Below, piece by piece: positions 30,706-42,392 of a stretch of DNA of 64,000 nt; the stretch's first letter is position 1; every line of letters begins with the position of its first letter. The notes under the pieces were generated by a model. The model saw nothing but the letters and a program-made list of their open reading frames with translations. It ran no database searches and was not told the DNA's origin. The DNA is from Blattamonas nauphoetae (taxonomy: Eukaryota; Preaxostyla; Oxymonadida), in assembly GCA_033064195.1 (NCBI GenBank), contig JARBJD010000026.1, forward strand, positions 248,001 to 312,000, read 5' to 3'. The position numbers were made by a program, and so were the translations under genes.

Positions 30706-33701
30706 CTATTGTCGTGAATAATTCATGCCCAACATGTTGCTCCATTTGATCGTGTTGACAACAATCCGGCTTGCGTTGTCTGAGCTTCTGTTGTTCATCA
30801 GCTTTTCCTCGATCAAGTCGTCGATGCCCTCCTTTCTCAAAGATCGCAGTATTGTTGTCTCTGACTGACCCACATCTCCGCTTTGGTCGTTCCTTTTGTC
30901 TTTGGAATCGACTATGTAATACAGAAAAAAATCGATTGAGATATCTGATTCGAAGAACGTGAGACAACTGGACAAGGCTAGAAAGACGGGCAGAGTCAGA
31001 ACGAAATTCATTGTTGGTTGACAATAAGGAGATATTTCGAGGATTTGGGAAAGAAGAGTCATGAACACTGTGGACATGTCCCCTTCGACGATCGAAAAGC
31101 GGTTCACGCACAAATGAGAGAAATACTTCTCGGAAGGAGCGAGTACTTGCTTCAGAACCGTCTCACGAACAGATTGATGTTCATCAAGGTCTTCAATTTT
31201 GAGTTTTTTGAGACCATCCTGCGTTGCGAGCCAGACTGAATTGGAGATGATTTGGATGAGACAGGTGTGGATATCTTCGGCTTCGGCAAGGGAAAGTGAC
31301 AGTGGGTTCAGAGTGAGGACGAGTTGACCGATCAAATCAGCTTTCACGAGGGCAAGAAGGGATTTAGCTGAGCATACGCAAATCAGACCGTTTAGCATTT
31401 CCAATGTTGCCGCCTTGATGGCCTGATTGGGTGATGCGAAGAGCACCAGAAGGGATTTCACGAAGTCTGTCAAAGACCCATCAGAGTTCGAGACATGGGC
31501 ACTGAGAAGATCATCTGTTGATTCTGTAATTTGCGTGTCCATGGATTTTAGAAATTTAGCGGCTTTCGTCTCCAAAGATTCATCCAAGACAAGTTGGAGC
31601 TTCAGTGTGGCAATGAGAGACTGAAAGACAACTGTTTGTCCAAACCAGGATCCTTTTAAATCCTCTGACCAACTCAAGAAAGGAACACAATCGATTGAGA
31701 ATGCCACATGAGGCGAAGACAAGTCGGTATAAGTCTTTTCAAACTTCGAGCAGAAATGCCGAAGCAGCCTGAATTCCATCGTCCATCTTTCAGTCCGCAT
31801 TGGTGAACGCTTCTCCATCATCTCCACAAATTGCGATTGAGCCAACAGAACGGACAGACGGTGTGCGGAGTCACGCTCAATCTCTGGTGGTTGGTAGGAT
31901 TTTGAATCACCCTTTTCCCCTCGACTCAGAATTCGAGTCGCAATCTGCATGAGAGTCTTCTCTGTCTGTTCGTCATCGATGTCCTGTTTGATCACGTATC
32001 GAAAGAGAACTTCGATCAGCCCAGATATCAGGAGTGATAAGTAATCACTGTCTTTCCAGAAAAGAATCGTGTTCACGATGAAAACAATTGGCTGAGCAAG
32101 GTTTGGAACTCCAAACGCAAGCAGGGCTGACAAGACGGAGAAGAAATGTTGGTGCGGGTTTCGATGTTGAGGATAGATTGCTTTGAAAAACAGATGTGAT
32201 TGATCACGCGACAATCGATACAGTTTCATCATTCCAACCATGCAGTAGTGAGCAATGCATGTTGTGTCATTTCTGATGGTCGTTCGGGAGTCCATCCATG
32301 ACAGTTCAATTGTTGGATTCTGTTTCTGAAGACTGTTTTCAAGTTCGATGGTTTTGCGACAAAATGAGAAGAATTCCCCAAACAGACGAAGCATCTCACT
32401 GTCAAGCAGCATCTCATGCAGTTTCTTCTCCCAAAAGACAGCGCAGCTGAACAAATGAGAGAGACCTCTCAACACTTCACAGGTCGCAGAGATTTGTGTG
32501 GTCAGTTTCACAACGTCGAGTGGTTCAGACGCATCTGTTCCACCAGAACTGGTGTTTCTGTCGAGCAGCATCGCATTATCAGGCTCTGTCGTCCATATTG
32601 TCTGGATCTGTTCAATTTGCGTGCGGAGTCGGTTGAGATAGGCGCCGAAGAGTTCTGTGACGAGCTGGATCATCGGAATCGGCTTTGTGTTCCCATCGAT
32701 CTGGGCGACCTGAATGTTCTGCTTCCTCGTCCTTGCATAGTGGCTGTTTGATGTCAGTGTGCGCAAAGTCCGAAGCAAAAGCAAAACAATGTCGGTCGAA
32801 CAGTGCCGAAGCAGAGACACAATCAATTGAACGTCCTCATTGTCCAGTCGAAATAGCTCACTCCGTTCCATGACCAGAATCAGAAGATTCAGGCAGGGTT
32901 TAGTTATTTTGTCCTGCAGCGACTTTCCGATGAATACAATGCCGTCTTGAGTGAAGAGATGTTGATGGTGGATACGGAGAGATTTCTGAAGCAAGAGAGA
33001 AATCGATTGGAGAAGAGTGGCTCCGAGTTGAGATCGAAACAGTTCGCGGTTGTCGACTCCAATATTGACCAAAGTTTTGAGAATCTGTCCAAGTGAAGAA
33101 AGAGAAAATAGAATACCAGTTCGGTTGTCCCAGTATCGCTTGTCTGCAAAAGATCAACCAGATCATTCGGGATCGGCGACGTCAGCAACGGGATGGCAGC
33201 CTCCGAACCATAAAACGCTGAGTTAAGTCAATCTCGAAGAAAATACAAACATAATCCACAAATCAGCTCGAATAATGTTTTCTGACGAAATAAATGAAAG
33301 ACGAAACAAACCGCCGAATCTTCTTGCACTAAGCGACTCTTCAGTGACACAAGTTCTTCAATCCCGTTTAATTCAACAAACACAGAGCAGAACCCAGCAA
33401 GACGTGTCATCGATGACAGCTTTGCGAGAGAGTGGGACATGGCATGATCGTCCTCGGTTTTCATCGTATTCAGAAGATCATTGACAGTAGAAACCAGCTG
33501 GGAATGGAATAAACTGAAAAGAAAGACAACTTCTTCTCTACTCCTAGCAGATGCTTGAAGACTTGAATCGTTAGTCAGGCAAGTTTGGACTTCACCCTCT
33601 AGTTTGAATTGCTTGGAGCGACGAAGTGTTTTCATTGTCGAAAATGCTTGTTCCTCGTCTGTTGATTCTAAATTTGAGAAAGTGATGTCACGTGAAAACA
33701 T
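30706..33701 (-). CDS. HEAT-like family protein B, intact, 976 aa
   Basis: Three exons: 33701-33251, 33217-33117 and 33084-30706 (451, 101 and 2379 nt), giving 976 codons and TAG. The start MFSRDITFSNLESTDEEQAF is shared by five paralogues. Exon 3 has the repeated helical pattern of an alpha-solenoid, with family landmarks VDNRELFRSQLGATLLQS, GGTDASEPLDVVKLTTQI, FSIDCVPFLSWSEDL, LVKADLIGQLVLTLNPLSLS, SSCLTFFESDISIDFF, LRKEGIDDLIEEKL and WSNMLGMNYSRQ. I know of no described function. Long HEAT/ARM-like solenoids generally serve as protein-binding scaffolds. It is followed, about 230 bp after its stop, by the minus-strand RHBH start. Both introns have the CTTAAC/CTTCAC-type 3' end. No frame damage seen. 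Confidence 0.8.
33085..33116 (-). other. 32-nt intron 2 of HEAT gene B
   Basis: Minus strand: GTATTCTATTTTC at the donor and CTTCACTTGGACAG at the acceptor, phase 0, joining SDTGTTEL to ILKTLVNIG. Matching introns lie at 36538-36569 (C), 44266-44297 (D) and 56435-56466 (F). A truncated remnant is at 49473-49496 (E). Confidence 0.8.
33218..33250 (-). other. 33-nt intron 1 of HEAT gene B
   Basis: Minus strand: GTTTGTATTTTC at the donor and GACTTAACTCAG at the acceptor. Splicing joins GGL to SFYGSEAAIPLL. The intron is conserved in position and length in genes C (36671-36703), D (44399-44431) and F (56568-56600). Confidence 0.8.
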
Positions 33702-34155
33702 TCGAAGTGAGGTGGTTGTTTCTGGACGAAGAATGGATCAGATCATGACTCCAAAGAAGTATTGACTTTATTGTCATGTCTGTCCTCTGTGTTTGCTTCA
33801 AACTCTAACTTCCTCCTATATCCCTCAATGGAACCGGATCAGTGCTTGGTTGATGAAGATTGTGGAGAAAACACTATCTTCCGAAAGATGACTATAGAAA
33901 CAATGAGAACCCCTAAAGTCAAGTGAAAAGATTATCTAAAGAATGGACAATGCCGTTTTTGGACACCTCCCATTATGTGAACAAACAAAAGTGAACAGTT
34001 GACATGATTTGAGATGAAATAAAAGAATAATGATGTTTTCGTCGTTCCCCTGGCAGTGGTGAGGTGATGTCAGAGCGATAAAAGACCATATGCTAACGGT
34101 GTAGTCTAAAAAAAGAAAGAGATCCAAAACGCCAGCTGGTTCTCGTCAGTTTCAA
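33702..34155. other. Spacer between HEAT genes B and C
   Basis: It holds the 5' flank of B (shared block GACGAAGAATGGATCAGATC) and the conserved 3' flank of C (about 33990-34120 with CCCCTGGCAGTGGTGAGG). No gene of its own. Confidence 0.6.
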
Positions 34156-37154
34156 CTATTGTCGTGAATAATTCATGCCCAACTTGTTGCTCCATTTGAT
34201 CGAGTCGACAACAATCCGGTTTGCGTTGTCTGTGCTTCTGTTGTTCACCAGCTTCTCCTCAATCACGTCGTCGATGCCTTCCATTCTCAAAGATCGCAGG
34301 ATTGTTGTCTCTGACTCACGAATATCCCCGCCTTGTTCGTTCTGCTGTTCTTTGGAATCGACCACGTCTTCCAGAAAAGAATCGATTGAGTCATCAGATT
34401 CGAAGAATGTGAGACAACTCGGCAATGCGACGAAGGCACGCAGAACCAGACCATCTTCCATTGTTTGTTGACAGTGAGAGTATAGTTGGATGATTCGGGA
34501 AAGAAGAGTCGTGAATGCATCAGAGTGGTCTTCATCGACGATCGAACGGTAGTGTGTGCACAGATAGCAAAGATATGTCTGGGTAGGAGTGAGGACTTGC
34601 TTCAGAACCGTCTCGCGAACTGATTGTTGTTTGTCGCGATCCTCCATTTCGAGTGTTAAGAGACCATCTGGCGTTGCGAGCCAGACAGAATGGGAGATGA
34701 TTGATAAGAATTTGGAGTGGACTTGTTCAGAATCCGACAGTGAAATAGACAATGGGTTCAGAGTGAGGACGAGTTGATCAATCAGATCAGCTTTGATGAG
34801 AACAAGGCGGAGAGGAGCTGAACATTGGCGAATCAGTTCGTTGAGCATTTCCAATGTTGCTGCCTTGATGCCCTGATTGGGTGATGATAGGAGCACCACA
34901 ATGGATTGAACGAAGTCCGTCAAAGATCCATCAGAGTGCGAGACATGTGTGCTGAGAAGATCATCTGGTGACCTTCGACATATTTGTGTCAAAGATTCCA
35001 GAATATTTTGGGCTTTCGTCTCCAAAGATACATCCAATGCAGACTGGAGCTTCAGCGTGGAAACGAGAGACTGAAAGACAACTGTTTGTCCAAACCACGA
35101 TCCTTGTAAATCCTCTGACCAACTCAGGAAAGGAATACAATCGATTGAAAAGGCAGAAGATGGCGAAGACCATTCGGAGTACTTCTTTTCATACTCCGAA
35201 CAGCGAGATCGGAACTCCATGTGTTCTTTCGTCCAATCTTCAGCCCGCTTTTGTGAATGATTCTCCATCATCTCGATGAATTGGGAATTTGCCAACAAAA
35301 CGTAAAGACGATATGCGGAGTCACGCTCAATCATCCAAAATTTGTTGTATTGAAAATAACCCTTATCCCCTCGAATCAGAATTCGAGTCGCAATCTGCAT
35401 GAGAGTCTTCTCTGTCTGTTCGTCGTCGATGACCTGTGTGATCACATATCGAAAGAGAACTTCTATCAGCCCAGATTTCAGGAGTGTTGGGTAACCACCG
35501 TCTTTCCTCAAAATAATCAGATTCGCAATGCGAACAATTGGCTGAGCAAGGTTAGGAATGTCAACCACAAGCAGAGTCGACAAGATGGAGAAGAAGTGTT
35601 GGTGCGGTGTTCGATGTTGAGGGTAAGTTGCCTCATAAATCTGATAGTTCTCACGCTTTGACAGTATCAACAGTATCGCTATTCCATTCAGGCAGAAAGG
35701 TAAGATCCGAGTTGTGTTTTCTTTGATTGTCCTTCGGGAGTCCATCCACAACAGATCAATTGTTGGATTCTGTTTTCGAAGACTGTTTTCAATTTGGATG
35801 GTTTCACGGCAAAACGAGAAGAATTCCCCAAAATAACGAAGCATCCCACAGTCAAGGAACATCTGATTTAGCTGACCTTCCCAAGAGACAGCGGAGTCAA
35901 AGAAATGCGAGAGACAACACAACACTTCACACGTCGCAGAGATTTGTGTGGTGAGCGTCACAACGTCGAGGTGTTCCGATGCATCTGTTCCGCTAGAACT
36001 GGTGTTTCTGTCGAGCAGCACAGCATTGTCTGGCTCAGTCGTCCACAACAACTGGATCTGTTCAATTTGCGTGCGGAGTCGGCTGAGATAGGCGCCGAAT
36101 AGTTCTGCGATGAGTGTGATAAACATCAGAATCGACCGTGTGTGGCCGTCAATCGTGGTGATCGAAATTGTCATCCTCATCGTTTCTGCAAAATCACGAC
36201 GTGACGTTATCGAGTCCATCGCTCTGAGAACAAGAAATACGATCTTTGTCGACTTGAGTCGAAGAAGAGGCGCAACCAATTGAACGACCTTATTGTCCAA
36301 TCTAAATTGGTCACTCCCTTCCACAACCAGAATCAGGAGGTTAAGGCAGAGTTCTGAGGATTTATCCAGCGGTGATTCTCCGATGAATTCAATGCCGTCT
36401 CGAATGAAGAGATGCTGATGGTGGATTGGGAGGGATTTCTGAAGCAAGAGAGCAATCGACTGGAGAAGAGTGGCTCCGAGTTGAGATCGGAACAGTTCGC
36501 GGTTGTCAACTCCAATATTGACCAATATCTTGAGAATCTGACCAAGTTAAGAAAAAGAAAATCGAAAACCAGTTCTCTTGTCCCAGTATCACTTGTCTGC
36601 AAAAGATCAACCAGATCATTCGGGATCGGCGACGTCAGCAACGGGATGGCAGTCTCCGAACCATAAAACGCTGAGTCAAGTCAATCTCGAAGAAAATACA
36701 AACATAATCCCCAAATCAGCTCAAGAAATGTTTTCTGACGAAATAAATGAAAGACAAAACAAACATCCGGATTCTCTTGCACAAATCGGCTCTTCAGTGA
36801 AACAAGTTCTTCAATCCCATTTAATTCAACAAACACTGAGCAGAACCCAGCAAGGCGTGTCATCGATGAAAGCTTTTTGAGAGAGTGAGACGTGGTTTGA
36901 TCGCCACCGGTTTTCATGGACTTCAGAAGGGAATTCACGGTCGAGACCAGCTGGGAACGGAATAAACACAAAAGAAAGACAACTTCTTCTCTATTCAGAG
37001 CAGATACTTGATCAGGCGTGTCATTATTCAGGGATGTTTGAACTTCCCCTTCTAATTTGAATTGCTGTGAGCGACGAAGTGATTTCATTGTCGAAAATGC
37101 TGGTGCATCATCTGTTGATTCTAAATTTGAGAAAGTGATGTCACGGGAGATCAT
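34156..37154 (-). CDS. HEAT-like family protein C, intact, 977 aa
   Basis: Exons 37154-36704, 36670-36570 and 36537-34156 (451, 101 and 2382 nt) give 977 codons and a stop. It begins MISRDITFSNLESTDDAPAF and ends WSNKLGMNYSRQ. The same landmarks as in B are present (SGTDASEHLDVVTLTTQI, PSCLTFFESDDSIDSFLEDV, LRMEGIDDVIEEKL). It resembles genes D and E more closely than B (shared MIERDSAYRLYVLLA and ESPLDKSSELCLNLLI), so duplication continued after B split off. The head-to-head neighbour on the plus strand is an ARM-like gene at 38.3 kb. No damage seen. Function unknown, as for B. Confidence 0.8.
36538..36569 (-). other. 32-nt intron 2 of HEAT gene C
   Basis: Donor GTTTTCGATTTTC, acceptor CTTAACTTGGTCAG on the minus strand; phase 0 as in gene B. 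Confidence 0.8.
36671..36703 (-). other. 33-nt intron 1 of HEAT gene C
   Basis: Donor GTTTGTATTTTC, acceptor GACTTGACTCAG on the minus strand; position and length are those of gene B intron 1. Confidence 0.8.
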
Positions 37155-38297
37155 TCGATTTGTGGTGAACTGTTCCAGACGAAGAATGGATAAGATCTCT
37201 GAATGATTATTCTCTTGATCTTTGTTTTATCTGCTCTGTCTTTGCTTTAAAAATGATTCAAATAAGTCTGTCAAAACAAGGATGAGATGAATGAAAATGA
37301 AATTTGACTTGTTGAAGGCGAAATGGATCGTTTCGACATCTCTGCCCGTCATTGCTTGTGATGCAGTATTTGCTGGAGTCCTTCGTGAAATCCTTCCTGT
37401 TGCAGCCCACATCTCGACCTCCGTCCACACTTGAATCCGGCTGCATTCCATCGCGTTGTGAGTGAGGTGTTGGCTGGGGTTTACTGTGCTTTCTCTTTAA
37501 CTTGCGTTTTGTTAACATGCTTGAAGGATTTCAACCCACAATCCGTGCGGTCTTCTCGATCTCCGCGATATATCAAAATTTCATTCTTTCACCGGAAGGA
37601 TTTGAAATGATTGTTTTCGGTTTTCCTTTTTTGGTCGGCATTTCATTGTATGGCCTTTTGTCGTGCACCAGGGGTGAATCATCAAACGACGAGTTATGAT
37701 CAAACCGTGTGAAACAGGCAATTCTTCAACTGTTCATCCGAGTCATGCAGATCTCGAACCTCCTATTCTGGCAGTGGTTCCCAAACAATCAAAAATCAAT
37801 TGTTATCCTTCAAGCTTCAAGTGCATTATAAAACACTCAACACTCTAATGTCTGGACCTGATACAACATCCTCGAAAGAATCGCCGGATCCTCCGTTCGA
37901 ACACGAAAACATGACATCATTGTCATCGTATGTCACTTCGAAATGTGAAGCTAAAGAAGAGATTGAATGGAATGTCTGTCAGCACTTTATTGTTTCTCTT
38001 CTCTTCCATATTTTGAATCCTTTCTTATCTCTTGTGTTTGATCCAGGATTTGATGGAATGGTTCGTGTGTGCTGTGATTGGAATTGAATCAAAAGCTTCG
38101 TGTGTCGATTCATTGGAAGCATTCGATTGGGATCATGTGATGGTTGACCGACTCGGAATCGCTCGGATTAGTTTCTCTCTTCTTCTTCGCTTTCTTCTTT
38201 TTCAGTAGTCGTTCCTTCAAATTCAGGTTCATCTCCTCCAAATTCCACACAATCCTTCTCCGAAGACATTTCGAGCCTCTCTCTGCTTTTCTTTTCC
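37155..38297. other. Spacer between divergent genes, partly duplicated at 57051-57420
   Basis: It contains the HEAT 5' flank. About 37260-37420 shares blocks such as CCTTCGTGAAATCCTTCCTG and ACCCGTCATTGCTTGTGAT-like sequence with 57170-57420. No open stretch has family motifs. It probably contains the promoters of gene C and of the plus-strand ARM-like gene. Confidence 0.5.
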
Positions 38298-40680
38298 TTG
38301 ATTGAACACCTTTCCACTTCAAAATGTCTCTCCAAGCACGTTGAAAAGCATCAACGGAATAATCTGATCCACTACGTTCTTCACCACCTCATCAACCATC
38401 TTATCAGCACAGACACACTGGTTCCCATCTGCGATCAGTCGAAGATCGAAGAACTCATCAATAATATGATCAACACGAACATGCACTCTCTCACTGATAT
38501 TGTCGATTTGCCAGAAACACTGTTGATCTTGAGAAAGTGGGCATACATCCTTGTTCACTACATGGAGGTCAACGATTTCATTGACACAACAGTCCGACTG
38601 ACGAATCCAGCAATCGATGCTGAAATACAGACACCGCAACGCCCGCTAAATCACAATGAACAGGAGCTTTATTGGTCACAACTTGAACATTTCGAAACAC
38701 TGATCGACCCTGAGTTCGTTAAAATCGGAAAGCAATACGATTCGGATTTGTATGAAGACGCAGCACGGATCTCGTCGTGGACAGAGTTTTTGGAAAGAGT
38801 TGCATCGGGAGCGGAGGTTGTAGTGTGATCTCTTCACTTTTATCCATTTTTTTTTCCTTTTTCAGAATGACACATCGTTCCTCAAAATGCCCTTCTTCAG
38901 ACCGACTCTTCTCTCACTCCAAGCGACGTTCCAACAACTGGCGTCGTCATTGGATGGATCAGATGAGAATTCGACATCGTCTCTGCATTCATCGCACTCG
39001 TCTCCACACACCTCTCTCTCTGTTCACGTCGACACTTCTATTCAGACTCTCTCGTCGTCATCACGCTTCAACCAAGAAACCCTCCAACTTCTTACGATCC
39101 TCCACTCTCTCCTTACCTCCCCTCTCCCTTCTTCTCTTCCCAAACAGACTCCAATTCAAATCAAAACACACCAGCCCCAAGTGTCAAACTCATCAAACCG
39201 GAAAACCTCGATCATTCAGAGAGATTCTCGTCATCACTATTTGACGAAGCTGACGACGAGATTCTTGCTCGTTCGTTGGTTCGCTGTCTTTTTGTTTCTG
39301 ATCTCATTGGACCTGACATCTGCATTCGCGACATTCCAGAATTCTTTGATCGAACTGTCTCTCTTCTCGGCAGTTCCAATTATCATTTCCGCGAAACTGC
39401 GTTCTTACTTTTCACGCGTCTTCTCGAGACATCACAAGCCCTATCTATGCTTCCTCGTCTGTGGAATCGACTCCACTTTTCTTTCCGCGATGGACAGCTC
39501 GATGAGCAGCGCGCCCTCATTCGGATTTCGGTGAGATGGATCTCCTCAACAATCGTTGGTGAGTGTCTGACAATGTTTCCTTTTGATCAGTTCGATTGGG
39601 ATGGTCTGTTCTCAGCCGATTTGAGTGAGTGGGCCATCTTTGTTGATTCCATCTATCTGATCATGCTGCTCAGACATCGGTGGGTGAACGAACGGATCGT
39701 TCGGTTTTCATGCTCTCTGTCGACGAGGAGCCCACATCGATCTCATGGAAGTCGAGTATTTCAAGAATGCACATCATTTGATCAACTCGTTTGGGATGTT
39801 TTACACCCCTCTCTGTACACACTCGTTGAACCTCTTTCTTCTCTTCCCCCCACCTCTCGTCGTTCGTTTCTTCATTCCCATTCTGTGGGCGAGGGTGTAT
39901 TCTGGTTTCAATTTGGTCGACCTGGTCAAAATGATGATGACAGCTCTGCTCGTCCCAACAGCATCATTCGGCGACTGCGTCAGTTTGAAGGAGATGTTCC
40001 GTTCAGTTCGACTCCAACACAACACACACCTCAGCCGAATTGAAGCCGACATTCTCACTCATTGTATGTCTCTGGAATGGCTGAACATCCCAACAGGATT
40101 CGGATCTGCTCTCGCTTATTCCAACACATTCCTATCACATGATCTCCACAATTACAGCTCTCCACCTATTCCTCCCCCTGATATGTTGAACTCATCTGTC
40201 ACCCCAACGATCGTTCTCTGGTCCAGCTCGAAACTTGTCACGGTCGTGGATGGGCGGGTCACTCGCATTGGGTCTTTCATTCGAGATTTGCGTCATTCCA
40301 GTTTGTCTTTTGGATGTTGTTCATTTCTTCAGACGCCAATACGATTGTGTTTGACCAGCGGAAGCTTCCATTCTTCTGCAAGATGATGCTGTGTGTCTTC
40401 TTCTTTCTCTCATTTCCTCAGCTCTCCTGTTCCAGTCGAAGTGTCTGTCGCGTTGGAGGCTGTGAAGAGAGTTGTGAGTGTCAGCACTGCAGGTATTTTG
40501 AATGTGATGGTGTGTTGGGGAATGTTTGACATTGTGATTCGAGCTGTGTCGGAATCATCGTTTCTGGAGGACTACGAAAACGGGATTTGTGTGATTGGGA
40601 GTCTCCTACATTGCATTCATGACATTCGGATCAAATTAGACTTCTTTATCCACAACTTCCCCTCTGTCTCCCGAACTTAG
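38298..40680 (+). pseudogene. ARM/HEAT-like gene 1, frame-broken
   Basis: Exon-like stretches follow one another on the plus strand but change frame. 38298-38816 has LIHYVLHHLINHLISTDTLV and PETLLILRKWAYILVHYMEV. A 49-nt intron (38817-38865) leads to NDTSFLKMPFFRPTLLSLQA. The frame shifts near 39150. Then LIGPDICIRDIPEFFDRTVS and SSNYHFRETAFLLFTRLLE follow, and a single extra T at about 39704 shifts NERIVRF out of frame with ALCRRGAHIDLMEVEYF. The last part (SPVPVEVSVALEAVKRVVSV, SFLEDYENGICVIGSLL) ends at 40680. This matches a large ARM-repeat family that I associate with oxymonads. Some shifts could be unrecognised short introns, so it may be less broken than it looks. Confidence 0.5.
38817..38865 (+). 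other. 49-nt intron in ARM-like gene 1
   Basis: Begins GTTGTAGTGTGATC and ends in a T-rich tract CCTTTTTCAG. Splicing joins RVASGAE to NDTSFLKMPFF. Confidence 0.6.
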
Positions 40681-40811
40681 TTGAAGTGATGTGATGACAT
40701 CCACATGGGGAAGCAGATTGGTCGATTTCGAGTGGTGTGAACACGACACCAGACATATTCTTGATTTTGGAACTCTGCGTTGACGAAGCATTAAACAAAC
40801 GATAGCGAACA

Positions 40812-40935
40812 GTTGACATGATTTGAGATGAAAATAATGTAGTTTGATGTTTTAATCGTTCCCCTGGCAGTGGTGAGGTGATGCCAGAGTGGACAAACCC
40901 GACACACAAGCAGTGTTGTCCAAAGAAATCAAAAC
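40812..40935 (-). promoter_or_regulatory. Conserved 3' flank of HEAT genes (copy after gene D)
   Basis: Carries the same CCCCTGGCAGTGGTGAGG and GATGCCAGAG blocks as the copies at 30.6, 34.0, 45.2 and 53.9 kb. It lies between the stop of D and the end of the convergent ARM-like gene 1. Confidence 0.5.
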
Positions 40936-41491
40936 GAGTCCGTAAAAAGCCAGCTGGTTCGAGTTGGTTTCTACTCATCTTCATAATAATAATTCATGCC
41001 CAACATGTTGCTCCATTTGATCGAGTTGACAACTATATTTTCGGCATTGTCGGTGCTTCTGTCGTTTATCAGCTTTTCCTCAATCACGTCGTCAATACCC
41101 TCCATTCTCAAAGATCGCAGAATGGTCGTCTCTGACTCACAAACATCCCCGCCTTGTTCGTTCTGCTGTTCTTTGGAATCGACCAGTTCATCCAGAAAAG
41201 AATCGATTGAGACATCTGATTCGAAGAATGTGAGACAACTCGGCAATGCGACGAAGGCACGCAGAACCAGACCATCTTCCATTGTTTGTTGACAGTGAGA
41301 GTATAGTTGGATGATTCGGGAAAGAAGAGTCGTGAATGCATCAGAGTGGTCTTCATCGACGATCGAATGGTATTTTGCACACAGATGGCAAATATATGTC
41401 TGGGAAGGAGAGAGGACTTGCTTCAGAACCGTCTCACGTAAAGCTTGTTGTTTATCGCGATCCTCCATTTCGAGTTTTGAGAGACCATCTG

Positions 41492-42392
41492 TGCAATTCT
41501 CAATGAAATGTGGAAAACAATATATGTGCGTGGAAAAAAAACAAAAATCACCTAAATATCGTTCAAGGGTTCAATAGACAGAGGACAGGTGAATTTTTGC
41601 ATTTCAAGCATGATCGCGCATGAAATGGCCGTTTTAAGATCAGCACATTTTTGTACACTTTTTTGTAACAAAACTTGTTCAAAGACAGAGAAAGGATGTA
41701 AAACAACAAAAAAAGAGGTCTATATGTGATACAATGGAAACAAATCATCCATTTAAGAGAAAAACGGAAAAAAGGTCAAATTTCGGAGTAGATCGAGACA
41801 ACTTCTATGTTTTTTTGGAAATGAAAAATTGGATGCAAATGATGTATTTCGGGAAATAGACGAAGAATTATGATTTTGATGATACTCCTCTCCGTGGATA
41901 CCACGTACCCACGCATCCCGTATTTGTGTAGTTCTCAATGAAATAATCCTCGCGTCACAAAATCGTACTGACGCAGTAATTCTCCTAAAAAATTATCTTT
42001 CTTCGTTTATCATCCCTAAATACATCATTTCTGAACTTTTTTCAATTTCATAAAAACATAGAAGTTGTCACGATCGACTCTGAAATCTCACGTTTTTTCA
42101 ATTTTTCTCTTTAATGGATGTATTTTGTCCATTGTTTCACATAGAGACCTCTTTTTTTGTTGTTTTCCATCCTTTCCCTGTCTTTGAACTTGTTTTGCAA
42201 TAAAAAGTGTGCAAAAATGTGCTGATCTTAGAAAGGCCATTTCATGCGCGATCAGGCTTGAAATCTATAAATTCACCTTTCTTATGTGTACTCAACAACT
42301 AAATCTGAATTCAGTAAAATTTGATTTTTTTCCACGCTCATATATTATTTGCATCATTTCATTGAGATTTACACATTTCATTGAGAATCGCA
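41492..42392. mobile_element. 901-bp foldback DNA element with imperfect long inverted arms (6-bp target duplication)
   Basis: Ends are TGCAATTCTCAATGAAATGT and, inverted, TGCGATTCTCAATGAAATGT. It is flanked by CATCTG (41486-41491, 42393-42398). The two arms are imperfect inverted copies along roughly 400 bp each (shared blocks GATCGCGCATGAAATGGCC, GATCAGCACATTTTTG, AACAACAAAAAAAGAGGTCT), enclosing a short AT-rich centre. No coding capacity. Arm divergence makes it older than the 1395-bp palindromes. A 6-bp duplication does not identify the superfamily. Confidence 0.85.

Noticed and set aside
30478-31111. Extending the 26841-30478 RHBH gene upstream to 31111
   Set aside because: The open frame there runs antisense-free through the end of HEAT gene B on the same strand in another frame. 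The signal peptide at 30478 is the natural start.
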